A program made the position numbers and the translations under genes. Positions 34,212-43,353 of a stretch of DNA of 64,000 bases are shown here, one piece after another. The stretch comes from Sphingobium subterraneum (lineage in GTDB: Bacteria > Pseudomonadota > Alphaproteobacteria > Sphingomonadales > Sphingomonadaceae). Numbering within the stretch: position 1 is the stretch's first letter; each line of letters begins with the position of its first letter. Under the pieces are notes generated by a model. That model did not search any database, was not told where the DNA came from, and was given only the letters and a program-made list of their open reading frames with translations. The DNA is taken from assembly GCF_014199435.1 (NCBI RefSeq), contig NZ_JACIJP010000001.1, positions 1 through 64,000 on the forward strand, given 5' to 3'.

Positions 34212-34844
34212 ATGAAGCGCCTGATGCTTGCGCTCGTACTGGCTTCCGCGGTTCCGCCGACTTTTGCCGTTTTGCCTGCTGTTGCGGCTACGCCCACGCA
34301 GGACCTGGCACAGGTGTCGGCGTATATCCGTCAGGTGTCGTCGCTCACGGCGGATTTCTCCCAAACCGACCGCAACGGCCAGACGCTCACAGGCAAACTC
34401 ACCCTCAAGCAGCCGGGGAAGATCCGCTTCCAATATCAGAAGGGAGTGCCGCTGCTGATCGTCGGGGATGGCAAGGCTTTGACGGTGATCGATTATGAGG
34501 TGCGGCAGGTTCAGCGTTGGCCGATCGGGAGTTCTCCGCTCGGTGCGTTGATCGACCCGAAGCGCGATCTGTCGAAATTTGGCAAGGTGGTGCAGACCGG
34601 CGATCCCAATGTGCTGACGGTAGAGGCGAGTGACCCCAAGCGGCCGGAGTTTGGCACGATCACGCTGGTGTTCAATCGTAAAGCCAGCGCCCCGGCAGGA
34701 CTGGAATTATACGGTTGGGTTGCCCGGGACGCGCAAAGCAACCGTACGGCGGTCCGTCTGACGAATCACCGTTATGGCGCGGATATTCCCGATTCGGCCT
34801 TCCGCTGGCGTGATCCGCGACCCGTTTCACGACCCAGCCACTGA
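34212..34844 (+). CDS. lolA: Outer-membrane lipoprotein carrier LolA-like
   Basis: A 210-residue periplasmic protein. A signal peptide (LMLALVLASAVPPTFAVLPAVAA) is followed by the LolA pattern: VSSLTADFSQTDRNGQTLTGKLTLKQPGKIRFQY, GDGKALTVIDYEVRQVQRWPI, and FNRKASAPAGLELYGWVARDAQSNRTAVRL. It ferries lipoproteins from LolCDE to the outer membrane. ATG 34212 gives the signal peptide directly. Confidence 0.88.
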   Translation: MKRLMLALVLASAVPPTFAVLPAVAATPTQDLAQVSAYIRQVSSLTADFSQTDRNGQTLTGKLTLKQPGKIRFQYQKGVPLLIVGDGKALTVIDYEVRQVQRWPIGSSPLGALIDPKRDLSKFGKVVQTGDPNVLTVEASDPKRPEFGTITLVFNRKASAPAGLELYGWVARDAQSNRTAVRLTNHRYGADIPDSAFRWRDPRPVSRPSH

Positions 34845-35183
34845 GTGGAGCGTTTCCTCGGTCCATCGCAGCTGATGCACATCTGGGAAGCGAGAAGTGG
34901 ATTATAACGGCTTGGCAACCGCGTTCGTTCATCTTCGCGACAGGCAAATCCTCTTATAACAACTCATGAAGACGAGGACGGGCTGTCGGGATTCCCCCCT
35001 GTTGACCGACCCACTGTTCTCGATCCGACGCGCATATTGCGCAACAGAGACCCTCGTTCCACGCCCCCGGAGCGAGGGTCTTTCGCGTCCGGAGGGGCAA
35101 GTATCCCGAGTGGTGCGCAGGGGATGGACGATTGCCGATTGCGCCGCTTGCGTCCCGCTGCGCGGCCCCTTAGGGGGAAAGAC
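34845..35183 (+). other. Intergenic region lolA-xth with terminator-like hairpin and possible small RNA
   Basis: 339 bases without a convincing gene. AGACCCTCG (35048-35056) and CGAGGGTCT (35073-35081) make a 9-bp perfect stem running into TTTC, a good intrinsic-terminator candidate. It stands about 200 bases past lolA and 100 bases before xth, so either lolA has a long 3' end or a short transcript starts within 34860-35035. A TTGACC at about 35000 could be a -35 element, but no properly spaced -10 is visible. Confidence 0.35.
35048..35081 (+). terminator. Intrinsic terminator candidate upstream of xth
   Basis: Nine-base-pair perfect stem (AGACCCTCG / CGAGGGTCT) with a GC-rich loop followed by TTTC. 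It ends whatever transcript enters from lolA or from within the gap, and separates it from the xth-ribA-YkuD operon. Confidence 0.6.
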
Positions 35184-35978
35184 ATGTCTCAAAATCTTAA
35201 AATCGCGTCCTGGAATATTAACAGCGTTCGTGCCCGCCTCGACATCGTTACCCGCTTTCTGACCGAAGAAGCGCCGGACATTCTCTGCCTGCAGGAAACG
35301 AAGGTCATGAACGATGCCTTTCCGGGCGGCATCTTTCGGCAGATGGGTTATAATCATCAGGTGCTCCACGGTCAGCCGATGCATCATGGCGTGGCGATCG
35401 TCAGCAAGATCCCCATCCGCGAGGACGACCGGCTGGACTGGCAGGCCAACGGCGAGGCGCGCCATGTTGGCGTGCGGCTGGACAACGGTGTGCGCCTGGA
35501 AAACGTCTATGTCCCGGCGGGCGGCGAAGTCCCGGACCACACGGTCAATCCGAAGTTCGGGCAGAAACTGGCCTTTGTTGAACGGATGATCGAATGGTCG
35601 TCGAAACTCGATAAGCCAACGATCCTGACGGGCGATTTCAACATCGCGCCGCTGGAATGCGATGTATGGAGCCACAAGCAGCTGATCGACGTCGTGAGCC
35701 ATACCGAGGTGGAGTGCGAGTTGCTCGCGCGGCTGCAGGCGTCGCACAACTGGGTCGATATCGGGCGCCATTTCCATCCGGCACCGACGCGGCTCTACAC
35801 GTGGTGGAGCTACCGCGCGCGCGATTGGGCGGCATCCGACCGGGGCCGTCGTCTCGACCATATGTGGATCAGCCCCGAGCTTCTGGACAATGCGGTGAGC
35901 CACAGGGTCGCCGAACCATGCCGCAACTGGGCTCGTCCGTCCGACCACGCGCCGCTGGTCACGGAATTCCGGTTCTGA
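35184..35978 (+). CDS. xth: Exodeoxyribonuclease III
   Basis: A 264-residue AP endonuclease of the Xth/ExoIII family: [22 protein letters not shown] (metal Glu), [13 protein letters not shown] (catalytic Asp/Asn), and RLDHMWIS and SDHAPLV (His). It cleaves DNA at abasic sites. ATG 35184 follows AGGGGGAAAG. The stop TGA overlaps the ribA start (TGATG). Confidence 0.94.
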   Translation: MSQNLKIASWNINSVRARLDIVTRFLTEEAPDILCLQETKVMNDAFPGGIFRQMGYNHQVLHGQPMHHGVAIVSKIPIREDDRLDWQANGEARHVGVRLDNGVRLENVYVPAGGEVPDHTVNPKFGQKLAFVERMIEWSSKLDKPTILTGDFNIAPLECDVWSHKQLIDVVSHTEVECELLARLQASHNWVDIGRHFHPAPTRLYTWWSYRARDWAASDRGRRLDHMWISPELLDNAVSHRVAEPCRNWARPSDHAPLVTEFRF

Positions 35979-37039
35979 TGAACGCCCGCGCCGCCGCTCG
36001 CGCTATCGACGCCCTGCGCCGGGGCTGGCCGGTGGAGGTGAGGGGAGCGAACGGTGCTCTGGTCCTGCTGGCGGTGGAGGCCGCTGACGACGTGACGCTG
36101 GCTGGTTTCGATCCGCACGGGCAAGCCGACATTCTGCTGTCTGCCGCGCGTGCGCAGACCTTGCACCTGTCAAACCAGCGAGCTGCCGCTGACCCGGAAG
36201 CGCCCGTGCTGGTGCGGCGGGAACCGTGGATCGGCTATGATCTGGCCATGGCGCTCGCCGATCCGGTGCGCGATCTGGCGACGCCGCTCAAGGGTCCGTT
36301 CCGTGCGATTCCCCTAGGGGCGCCTCAAGCGGCTGCGGCCGCGCTGCGTCTGGCGCGACTGGCCGGAGTGTTGCCCGCCTTTTTCGTGGGCGATGAGTCT
36401 GTTGTGCCGGAAGCCAGCGTGGCTGCGGATGCCGTGGCGCTCTATGGCGCTGGGGAGGCGCTGGCCATCGCAACCCGCGCGCGCCTGCCGGTAAAAGTCG
36501 CGGAAAACAGCGAAATCGTGGCGTTCCGCAGCGCGGACGATCCGCGCGAGCACATCGCGCTGGTTATCGGCAACCGCGACGGGACCGTGCCGGTCGTGCG
36601 CCTGCACAGCGAGTGTCTGACGGGCGATGTGCTGGGATCGCTGAAGTGTGACTGTGGGCCGCAATTGCACCGCGCGATGCACCAGATTGCGGAAGGGCGT
36701 TGGGGCATTCTTCTGTATCTGCGGCAGGAGGGGCGGGGCATCGGCCTCATCAACAAGCTGCGCGCCTATGCGTTGCAGGATCAGGGTTTCGATACCGTGG
36801 ACGCCAATGTACGCCTGGGATTTGCGATCGATGCGCGGGACTTTTCGGTTGCGGCGCAGATGCTGAAGCTGCTTCATGTCCCTTCCATCCGCCTGCTGAC
36901 CAACAACCCGGCCAAGGTCGCCGGGCTGGAGGGTGAGGGGATCGCTGTAGTCGAGCGTCTGCCCCTCGCGATCGCTGCCAATCCGCACAATGCCCATTAT
37001 CTTGACACCAAGCGGGACCGGACCGGGCATCAGCTCTGA
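35978..37039 (+). CDS. ribA: GTP cyclohydrolase II
   Basis: A 353-residue RibA. The catalytic half (about 170-353) keeps the zinc motif [21 protein letters not shown], the nucleophilic-Arg region [20 protein letters not shown], and NNPAKVAGL. The first ~150 residues are a non-catalytic extension seen in alphaproteobacterial forms. It opens GTP, the first step of riboflavin synthesis, and so supplies the activity that the RibB protein at 31677 has lost. It overlaps xth and the next gene by one base each. Confidence 0.93.
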   Translation: MNARAAARAIDALRRGWPVEVRGANGALVLLAVEAADDVTLAGFDPHGQADILLSAARAQTLHLSNQRAAADPEAPVLVRREPWIGYDLAMALADPVRDLATPLKGPFRAIPLGAPQAAAAALRLARLAGVLPAFFVGDESVVPEASVAADAVALYGAGEALAIATRARLPVKVAENSEIVAFRSADDPREHIALVIGNRDGTVPVVRLHSECLTGDVLGSLKCDCGPQLHRAMHQIAEGRWGILLYLRQEGRGIGLINKLRAYALQDQGFDTVDANVRLGFAIDARDFSVAAQMLKLLHVPSIRLLTNNPAKVAGLEGEGIAVVERLPLAIAANPHNAHYLDTKRDRTGHQL

Positions 37040-37563
37040 TGGAACGGATCATCGTCGATGCGCTCTCTCTGACGCTTTCGCTGGGAGCACAGCAATTTCC
37101 GTGCGTCATCGGCAAGGGCGGCTGGTGCGCCGCCGATGACAAGCGTGAGGGAGACGGACGCACGCCGCTGGGGCTGTGGCCGGTGAGCGGCGTTTTGCTA
37201 CGGCCGGGGCGGATCAGCCTGACCGAGGCGCTGAAGCTCCCTTGGCGCTGGACGCGGAAACAGGATGGCTGGTCCGACGATCCAGCCGATCCGCAATATA
37301 ACCGCCCGGTCATGCTGCCCCATGGCTTTTCGGCGGAGACCCTTCAGCGGGACGATCACGCCTATGATGTGATCGTCGTGCTGGGCCACAATGACGCGCC
37401 GCCGGTGCCGGGCAGGGGCAGCGCGATCTTCTTTCATATCTGGAACCCCTGCGCCGATGGCGCCCCAAACGCAACCGAAGGGTGCGTTGCCATTGACGGC
37501 GCCGCGATGCTCAGCATTCTTCAGCTGTTGCGACCGGGGATGCTGATGGAGATCCGGGCTTAA
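37039..37563 (+). CDS. L,D-transpeptidase (YkuD-fold) family protein
   Basis: A 174-residue YkuD-fold protein: GDGRTPLGLWPV, VIVVLGHNDAP, GSAIFFHIWNP and ATEGCVAID, the last two giving the catalytic His and Cys. The fold crosslinks peptidoglycan stems or attaches proteins, but no signal peptide is visible, so it may act in the cytoplasm or leave by another route. It shares one base with the ribA stop. Confidence 0.82.
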   Translation: MERIIVDALSLTLSLGAQQFPCVIGKGGWCAADDKREGDGRTPLGLWPVSGVLLRPGRISLTEALKLPWRWTRKQDGWSDDPADPQYNRPVMLPHGFSAETLQRDDHAYDVIVVLGHNDAPPVPGRGSAIFFHIWNPCADGAPNATEGCVAIDGAAMLSILQLLRPGMLMEIRA

Positions 37564-37591
37564 AGCGCCCCCTAGGCCCGAGGCTTCCGCC

Positions 37592-38368
37592 TTATCGGCC
37601 CTTCCACAGGCCGGGCCGCTTTTCAACGAAAGCCTTCATACCTTCGGTGCGGTCCTCGGTGCTGGTCAGGATCTGGAACAGGCGACGCTCGATCAGGATG
37701 GCTTGGCTCAGCCCTCCTTCAAACGCGAGGTTCACCATCTCCTTGTTGATCATCGCGGCGACGGGCGGCATTGCGGCGATCGCCGCCGCGCTCTTCAGCG
37801 CTTCGTCCAGCAGATCGGCGGCTGGCACGACGCGCGCGACGAGCCCGGAACGCTCTGCTTCCGCAGCGTCCATCATCCGGCCGGTGAGGCACATTTCCAT
37901 TGCCTTGGCCTTGCCCACCGCGCGCGTCAGGCGCTGCGACCCGCCCATGCCGGGGGCAACGCCGAGTTTGATTTCCGGCTGGCCGAACTTTGCCGTGTCG
38001 GCCGCGAGGATGAAGTCGGCCATCATGGCGACTTCGCAGCCGCCGCCCAGCGCGAAACCGGAGACCGCCGCGATCCACGGCTTCCGTGTGGCGGTGACGC
38101 GCGATGTCCATTCGGCAAAGAAATCTTCCAGAAAGAAGTCGACCGATGGTTTTTCGGACATTTCCTTGATGTCCGCCCCGGCGGCGAACGCTTTCTCGCT
38201 GCCGGTAAGAACAAGACAACGCTGCGCCGGGTCGGCATCATAAGCGGCGAACGCGTCGATCAGATCCTTGAGAACCTGCTTATTCAAGGCGTTAAGCGCT
38301 TGCGGCCGATTGAAGGTGACGAGGGTAACGGCATCACGCTGTTCGACGAGGATGGTTTCATAGCTCAT
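37592..38368 (-). CDS. Enoyl-CoA hydratase
   Basis: A 258-residue crotonase-fold enzyme starting at MSYETI. Motifs: [30 protein letters not shown] (oxyanion hole), and [19 protein letters not shown], with the catalytic glutamate region [19 protein letters not shown]. Both glutamates of classical short-chain hydratases appear present. It hydrates trans-2-enoyl-CoA in beta-oxidation. It is divergent from the methyltransferase gene at 38557. Confidence 0.9.
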   Translation of the reverse strand: MSYETILVEQRDAVTLVTFNRPQALNALNKQVLKDLIDAFAAYDADPAQRCLVLTGSEKAFAAGADIKEMSEKPSVDFFLEDFFAEWTSRVTATRKPWIAAVSGFALGGGCEVAMMADFILAADTAKFGQPEIKLGVAPGMGGSQRLTRAVGKAKAMEMCLTGRMMDAAEAERSGLVARVVPAADLLDEALKSAAAIAAMPPVAAMINKEMVNLAFEGGLSQAILIERRLFQILTSTEDRTEGMKAFVEKRPGLWKGR

Positions 38369-38556
38369 GACGGGTTCCAGATATGTAAAGAATGCTGTCG
38401 TTGCTCGTAGCGAAACCCGGAGGTCAAGCACAAGCGTTCATTGCTTTGCACGGCGTTCATTTCGCGGCAGGCCAAAGTTTGGCTTGCGTTGCGGCCCGAG
38501 TGCCGACACAAAAGGCTCATGATCCGGACCGCCTCCGATTGTGGAATTCGCGCTCG

Positions 38557-39183
38557 ATGAATGACAAATTTTCGCGCGCCCGTGCGGTCGCCTATCCTGT
38601 TCCAGCCGGACCGCGTGAGCGCGCCGCCGAATATATCGATTTCCTCGCCGCTTGGCTGCGCAGGCCGCGGCAGACCGCGTCGGTCGTACCGTCGAGCCGT
38701 TATCTGGCCCGGCTGATGGTGCGCGGGATCGATGCGCAAGGCGCGCGCGTCCTGGAGCTGGGGGGCGGCACTGGCGTCTTCACGCGCGAAATTCTGGCGA
38801 CGGGCCTGCCGGTCGACAAGCTGGAAGTCGTGGAAATCAATCCCGCCTTTGCGCGCAGCCTGCGGCGTCAGTTCCCCGGCGTCGATGTGGTCGAAGTGCC
38901 CGCACAGATGATCGCGAGCCATGTCACCGGACAGGCGGGCGATTATCAGACGGTGGTGAGCGGCCTGCCGCTGCTGGCGATGGACAAGACCGCGCATGTG
39001 GCAATTCTGCGCGAGGCCTTCTCGCTTCTGGTCGAAGGCGGCGACTTCGTTCAGTTTACCTATTCGATGCGATCCCCGGTGAACAAGGATGTGCTCGATA
39101 CGCTGGGCCTGAAGGTCCACAAGGTGGGGCAGGTTGTCCGCAATTTCCCGCCTGCGACGGTGTTCCGCTACACACGGCGCTGA
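38557..39183 (+). CDS. Class I SAM-dependent methyltransferase, phospholipid N-methyltransferase-like
   Basis: A 208-residue methyltransferase from ATG 38557 (MNDKFSRARAV). It has VVPSSRYLARLMV, the SAM motif VLELGGGTGVFTREIL, VVEINPAFARSLRRQFPGV and VVSGLPLLAM. The pattern fits PmtA-type enzymes that methylate phosphatidylethanolamine, or the related KsgA-like family. The upstream reading frame back to 38392 lacks conserved residues. Substrate is not certain. Confidence 0.75.
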   Translation: MNDKFSRARAVAYPVPAGPRERAAEYIDFLAAWLRRPRQTASVVPSSRYLARLMVRGIDAQGARVLELGGGTGVFTREILATGLPVDKLEVVEINPAFARSLRRQFPGVDVVEVPAQMIASHVTGQAGDYQTVVSGLPLLAMDKTAHVAILREAFSLLVEGGDFVQFTYSMRSPVNKDVLDTLGLKVHKVGQVVRNFPPATVFRYTRR

Positions 39184-39330
39184 AGGCGACCGTGCCGGTT
39201 ACGGCCTTACTGTTCTGATGTCCTGAACTCCACGCCGAGAACCGGGAGCGGGCGGGTCTTCGCCTGTCGCAAAAAGTTCCCCAATTTTTCATCATGATGC
39301 GTGGCTGAGCCAATATGGCACAGGCATTTC

Positions 39331-39374
39331 TTAACCATCTATTTACCTTTCCGGCCGGTTAAGAATTTCTTAAC
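39331..39374 (+). promoter_or_regulatory. Two CtrA-type boxes (TTAA-N7-TTAA)
   Basis: TTAA-ccatcta-TTTA at 39331-39345 is a one-mismatch CtrA box, and TTAA-gaatttc-TTAAC at 39359-39374 matches the TTAA-N7-TTAAC consensus fully and is also a 17-base palindrome. Their starts are 28 bases apart. They lie just upstream of a 59-codon ORF starting at 39384. No other full match of this consensus was seen in the window. A chpT gene of the same relay lies at 26121-26777. Confidence 0.6.
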
Positions 39375-39383
39375 TCCTGACGC

Positions 39384-39563
39384 ATGAAGCGTCGTAGCCT
39401 AGTCCTCACCAGCGAGAATGCTCGCCATCCCTTTCGTCAGACGCTGCCCCCCCATGTGCTGCGTCCCCTGCAGGACGTCCGCCGGGCACAGGATGGCGAC
39501 GCGAAGCTCTTCCTGATGAGCTTCACGGCGTTCTTTATCGCATTCTACGGCTTTATCGGCTGA
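39384..39563 (+). CDS. Small membrane protein, 59 residues, behind CtrA boxes
   Basis: An ATG at 39384 opens 59 codons: a basic start (MKRRSLVLTSENARHPFRQ), a charged middle (LRPLQDVRRAQDGDAK) and a hydrophobic C-terminal helix LFLMSFTAFFIAFYGFIG. It ends at TGA 39563, one base before the stop of the convergent MFS gene. There is no good ribosome-binding site, which fits a leaderless or weakly translated gene. I do not recognise the family. Evidence for coding is the length, the composition and the promoter-like CtrA boxes. Confidence 0.55.
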   Translation: MKRRSLVLTSENARHPFRQTLPPHVLRPLQDVRRAQDGDAKLFLMSFTAFFIAFYGFIG

Positions 39564-40862
39564 TCAGTCGCATGCGCAGTGGAGCTTCCACGCGAGCCAC
39601 GCCGACACCAGGCACATCGCGGCGGCAAACAGCAACTGGTTGACCACCGCCACCCCCAGGAAATTCATGCCGAGCGTTACAACGGAGCCGATAACCATCG
39701 CGCCGGAGTTGACGAAGTTGTTGGCTGCGACCGTGCGCGCGGCGTGGCTCTTTGCCACGGTCGTCGTCAGAAACGCGTAGAGCGGGACGACGAACATGCC
39801 GCCTGCAATCGCGATTCCCAGCAGCGACAGGATCAATACAACCGCATGCTGGTGATGCATGAAGTCCCGCAGCGACATCAATTCTCCGACCGGCTGACCG
39901 CTGTTCCAGATCAGGCAGACAGCGTGAAACGCGACGACGAACGCGCCCATGACAATAACCGATGCCGGTGCAAAGCGTGCTGACACCTTGCCCCCGAGCA
40001 TCCGATTAACGGCGACCGATCCGATGGCGACGCCGATGGAAAAGACGCCCAGGAACAGGCTGGCGACGGACTTGTCCGCCTCCAGCACATTCTTCACCAG
40101 CGGCGGGAACTGGATGAATAACACAGTCCCGATCGTCCAGAAAAAGCTGATCGAGACGATCGCAAGGAACAGGCGGCGGATATGCATCGTCGCGCGCACC
40201 TGCGCGATCGATGACCGGATGATGTGATAATCCAGCGGTTCGATCGTGCCGAGCGGCGGTGCGGGCGGAACCTGGCGCGAGACAAGATAGCCCGCCACCG
40301 CGATGAGGATCACTGCGACGGCAGCCACTTCGATCGCAATCAGGCCCGCGAGGATGGTGCCCGCGAGAATCGCCATATACGTCCCGGCTTCCACCAGGCC
40401 GGTCCCGCCGAGCACTTCATCGTCCGAGAGGTGCTGGGGCAGGATCGCATATTTGATCGGTCCGAAAAACGTCGAGTGAACCCCCATGGCAAAGAGGGCG
40501 AGCAGCATCAGCGGAATGGCGAACAGGTGGATCGCGACACCCGCCCAGGCAAGCGCCAGTCCAGCACCACCCACCAGCATGATGGCAACCTCAGCCGCCT
40601 TGACGATGCGGATCACCGCCGCCTTGTCACGCTGGTCGGCGATCTGGCCCGATAGCGCCGACAGCAGAAAGAAAGGCAGAATGAAGATGCCGGTCGACAC
40701 TGCGCTGAACCAGGTTTCCGCGCGCGGGTCACTGTACACGGTGTAGACGACGAACAGCACCATCGCGTTCTTGAACAGATTGTCGTTGAATGCCCCCAGC
40801 ATCTGCGTGACGAACAGGGGAGCGAAGCGACGTTTCGTCAAAAGCCGCAGGGATGCTTTCAT
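39564..40862 (-). CDS. MFS transporter, LplT-like
   Basis: A 432-residue MFS protein from ATG 40862. The N-terminus LFVTQMLGAFNDNLFKNAMVLFV matches the lysophospholipid transporter LplT group and its fusions with acyltransferases. About twelve hydrophobic helices follow, with GQIADQRDKAAVIR as loop 2-3. If LplT-like it flips lysophospholipids for repair of membrane lipids, but no acyltransferase lies beside it. It is convergent with the small ORF and divergent from pgsA. Confidence 0.75.
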   Translation of the reverse strand: MKASLRLLTKRRFAPLFVTQMLGAFNDNLFKNAMVLFVVYTVYSDPRAETWFSAVSTGIFILPFFLLSALSGQIADQRDKAAVIRIVKAAEVAIMLVGGAGLALAWAGVAIHLFAIPLMLLALFAMGVHSTFFGPIKYAILPQHLSDDEVLGGTGLVEAGTYMAILAGTILAGLIAIEVAAVAVILIAVAGYLVSRQVPPAPPLGTIEPLDYHIIRSSIAQVRATMHIRRLFLAIVSISFFWTIGTVLFIQFPPLVKNVLEADKSVASLFLGVFSIGVAIGSVAVNRMLGGKVSARFAPASVIVMGAFVVAFHAVCLIWNSGQPVGELMSLRDFMHHQHAVVLILSLLGIAIAGGMFVVPLYAFLTTTVAKSHAARTVAANNFVNSGAMVIGSVVTLGMNFLGVAVVNQLLFAAAMCLVSAWLAWKLHCACD

Positions 40863-41019
40863 AAAGGGTGAGCTGTCCTTGTTGCGTGTCGCGCGGCGAT
40901 TAGCCGTTCGCGCGGGCGCTGTCCAATGGCCAGTGGCGAGCCGATGAAATAGATGAGGCGCATGCGCAACAAAGTGTGACCGCTTGTCAGCACCCGCCCT
41001 CTGTGGCAGGCGGGACGGG

Positions 41020-41583
41020 ATGTTGACCGTGCCCAATATCCTGACCCTCTCGCGCATATTCGCGATGCCGCTGCTCGTCGCGCTGCTGTGGCCAGCCGAG
41101 CAGGGGCATGAATGGCGTCTGGGCTACGCGTTGGCGTTCCTGCTCTACTGCCTGATGGGCATCACCGATTATTTCGACGGCTATGTCGCGCGTTCGCACG
41201 GGTCGGTGTCAAAGCTGGGCGTTTTTCTCGACCCCATCGCGGACAAGATCATGGTGGGTGCGGTCATTCTGATGCTGGCGGCGACGCGCGACATCCGGGG
41301 GCCGCATATCGTTGCTGCGCTGGTCATCCTCCTGCGCGAGATCGCGGTATCCGGGCTGCGCGAGTTTCTGGCCGGCTTGCAGGTGTCGATGCCGGTGTCA
41401 CGCCTGGCGAAGTGGAAGACCACGTTCCAGCTGATCGCGCTCGGCGCGCTTATCCTCGCGGGGGCGCTGCCGCAGTGGGCATTTGTGCAGACTGTGGGCC
41501 TTGCCACCTTGTGGGCCGCCGCGATCCTGACCCTCGTGACGGGTTGGGATTATCTGCGCGTCGGCCTGAAACATATGGACTGA
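41020..41583 (+). CDS. pgsA: CDP-diacylglycerol--glycerol-3-phosphate 3-phosphatidyltransferase
   Basis: A 187-residue integral membrane enzyme that makes phosphatidylglycerol phosphate. The CDP-alcohol phosphotransferase signature D-x2-D-G-x2-A-R-x8-G-x3-D-x3-D is visible as DYFDGYVARSHGSVSKLG with FLDPIADK following. MLTVPNILTLSRIFAMPL is the usual start, so I use ATG 41020. It is followed four bases later by moaD. Confidence 0.92.
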   Translation: MLTVPNILTLSRIFAMPLLVALLWPAEQGHEWRLGYALAFLLYCLMGITDYFDGYVARSHGSVSKLGVFLDPIADKIMVGAVILMLAATRDIRGPHIVAALVILLREIAVSGLREFLAGLQVSMPVSRLAKWKTTFQLIALGALILAGALPQWAFVQTVGLATLWAAAILTLVTGWDYLRVGLKHMD

Positions 41584-41587
41584 CCCG

Positions 41588-41848
41588 GTGAGCACGCTGT
41601 CTCTCCTCTATTTCGCTTGGGTGCGTGAGGCGATTGGCCTTGATGGCGAGACAATCGAGCATCCCGGGCCGGACGCCAGCGTCGCTGACGTGGTCGCGTT
41701 GCTTGCCGCGCGGGGCGGCGGATATGGGCAAGCCTTTGCCGAACCGGAACGGCTGCGCGCCGCGCTCGATCAGCGCTTCGTCCGTCTGTCTGATCCGCTC
41801 GGGTCGGGCCGCGAACTGGCGCTGTTCCCGCCGGTGACCGGCGGATGA
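41588..41848 (+). CDS. moaD: Molybdopterin synthase small subunit MoaD
   Basis: An 86-residue ubiquitin-like sulfur carrier ending in the diglycine tail PPVTGG, whose thiocarboxylate donates sulfur to precursor Z. LYFAWVREAIG and GSGRELALFPP are conserved. GTG start; overlaps moaE by four bases. Confidence 0.93.
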   Translation: MSTLSLLYFAWVREAIGLDGETIEHPGPDASVADVVALLAARGGGYGQAFAEPERLRAALDQRFVRLSDPLGSGRELALFPPVTGG

Positions 41849-42285
41849 GGCGCATAGCGGTCAGCGAGGCGGATTTCGACGCCGCCGCCGAAATCGCGGC
41901 GCTGGAGGCATTGGGCGGGGGTGCGGTGGCGAGTTTCACGGGGATCGTGCGCGGCGACGATGGCCTCGAAACCTTCCGGCTCGATCATTATCCGGCGATG
42001 ACGGAAATGCAGGTAGGACGCCTGATGGACGACGCTCTGGCGCGCTGGCCGTTGCTGGGCGTCGTGGTATTGCATCGGGTAGGCGTGATGCGGCCGGGCG
42101 ACCGGATCGTGTTTGTGGGTACCGCGTCCTCTCACAGGGGCGCCGCACTCGAATCCTGCGCGTTCCTGATCGACTGGCTCAAAACGTCCGCGCCGTTCTG
42201 GAAGAAGGAAAGCTTCGCGGATGGATCGGCCCGCTGGGTCGAAGCGTGCGCCGCTGACGACGCCGCTCTGGCACGCTGGACATAA
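41845..42285 (+). CDS. moaE: Molybdopterin synthase catalytic subunit MoaE
   Basis: A 146-residue MoaE: GAVASFTGIVRG, LDHYPAMTEMQV, HRVGVMRPGDRIVFVGTASSHR and FWKKESFADGSARWVEA, the last holding the catalytic lysines. With MoaD it converts cyclic pyranopterin monophosphate to molybdopterin. Other moa genes are not nearby. Confidence 0.94.
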   Translation: MRRIAVSEADFDAAAEIAALEALGGGAVASFTGIVRGDDGLETFRLDHYPAMTEMQVGRLMDDALARWPLLGVVVLHRVGVMRPGDRIVFVGTASSHRGAALESCAFLIDWLKTSAPFWKKESFADGSARWVEACAADDAALARWT

Positions 42286-42287
42286 TG

Positions 42288-43208
42288 TCAGGCAGCGACG
42301 GGTTTATCCTGTCGCAACTTCTGAAGAATGTCTGCCAACATACGGAATTCCTTTTCACGCGGGCTGCTTCTGCGCCACACCAACGCAATTTCGCGGTATG
42401 CATGGGGCGACTGAAGTGGGCGAGCGGTGATATTGGTGTGTTCCAGGATGCCGCCGGTAATCGCCATCTCCGGTAACAGGGTGAGGCCCAGGCCGTTGTC
42501 CACCATCTGCACCAGCGTATGAAGCGATGTACCCATCATCTGCGCTTCGGCCCGGAGCTCAGGACGGTTGCAGGCGGCCAGCGCGTGATCCTTCAAACAA
42601 TGCCCGTCCTCCAGCAAGAGCAGCCGGCTTTCGTCAATCGTCTGAGGCAGGATGAAGGCCGGCGGATCGCGGGGCTCGTTGCGCGGAAAGGCGACAAACA
42701 GACGATCGTCGAAAAGATGGACATGGTCCACCTCTCCGGTCGCGAAGGGCAGGGCCATCAGCACACAGTCCACATGGCCGTGCCGCAGCGAATCGATGGC
42801 CGCCTGACTGGTTTCCTCGCGCAGGTAAAGCTTGAGTTCCGGCTGTTCGGCGCGCAGGCGGGGCAACAGTCGAGGTAACAGAAATGGTGCGATGGTGGGG
42901 ATGACACCCATGCGCAACTCGCCCGCCAGCGGCTTGCCGGACGCTTGTGCGAGCGCGGCGAGTTCCTCCGCCTCGCGCAACACGCGATACGCTTTTTCCA
43001 CAATGCGGTCGCCCAGGGCCGTGAAACGCACGATGCGCCGTGTGCGCTCCACCAGGATCACACCAATCAGCGATTCGAGCTCTCGGATGCCGGCCGAAAG
43101 CGTCGATTGCGTCACAAAACTGCTGTCCGCCGCGCGACCGAAATGACCATGCTCCTTCAGGGCGACGAGATATTGCAGCTGCTTGAGAGTGGGCAAAAAA
43201 CTGGACAT
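42288..43208 (-). CDS. oxyR: Hydrogen-peroxide-sensing LysR regulator OxyR
   Basis: A 306-residue OxyR from ATG 43208 (SD GGAGC). The helix-turn-helix is FGRAADSSFVTQSTLSAGIRELE, and the regulatory domain has both redox cysteines in EDGHCLKDHALAAC, nine residues apart as in E. coli OxyR C199 and C208. Oxidation forms a disulfide and activates peroxide-defence genes. An AT-rich divergent leader separates it from cysE, which suits autoregulation; a target catalase is not in the window. Confidence 0.93.
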   Translation of the reverse strand: MSSFLPTLKQLQYLVALKEHGHFGRAADSSFVTQSTLSAGIRELESLIGVILVERTRRIVRFTALGDRIVEKAYRVLREAEELAALAQASGKPLAGELRMGVIPTIAPFLLPRLLPRLRAEQPELKLYLREETSQAAIDSLRHGHVDCVLMALPFATGEVDHVHLFDDRLFVAFPRNEPRDPPAFILPQTIDESRLLLLEDGHCLKDHALAACNRPELRAEAQMMGTSLHTLVQMVDNGLGLTLLPEMAITGGILEHTNITARPLQSPHAYREIALVWRRSSPREKEFRMLADILQKLRQDKPVAA

Positions 43209-43353
43209 TGATCGCTCCGGTCGCTGTTGAATAACTCTATAATCGATCCGGTCGATTAACCCAAGGGCCGCGTCATGGGTTTGTTTGCCGAGCATCTGGA
43301 AAAACCGGGCGGCCGCGCTTATAGTCATTACTGGAATAACAAGGGGACAGGGC

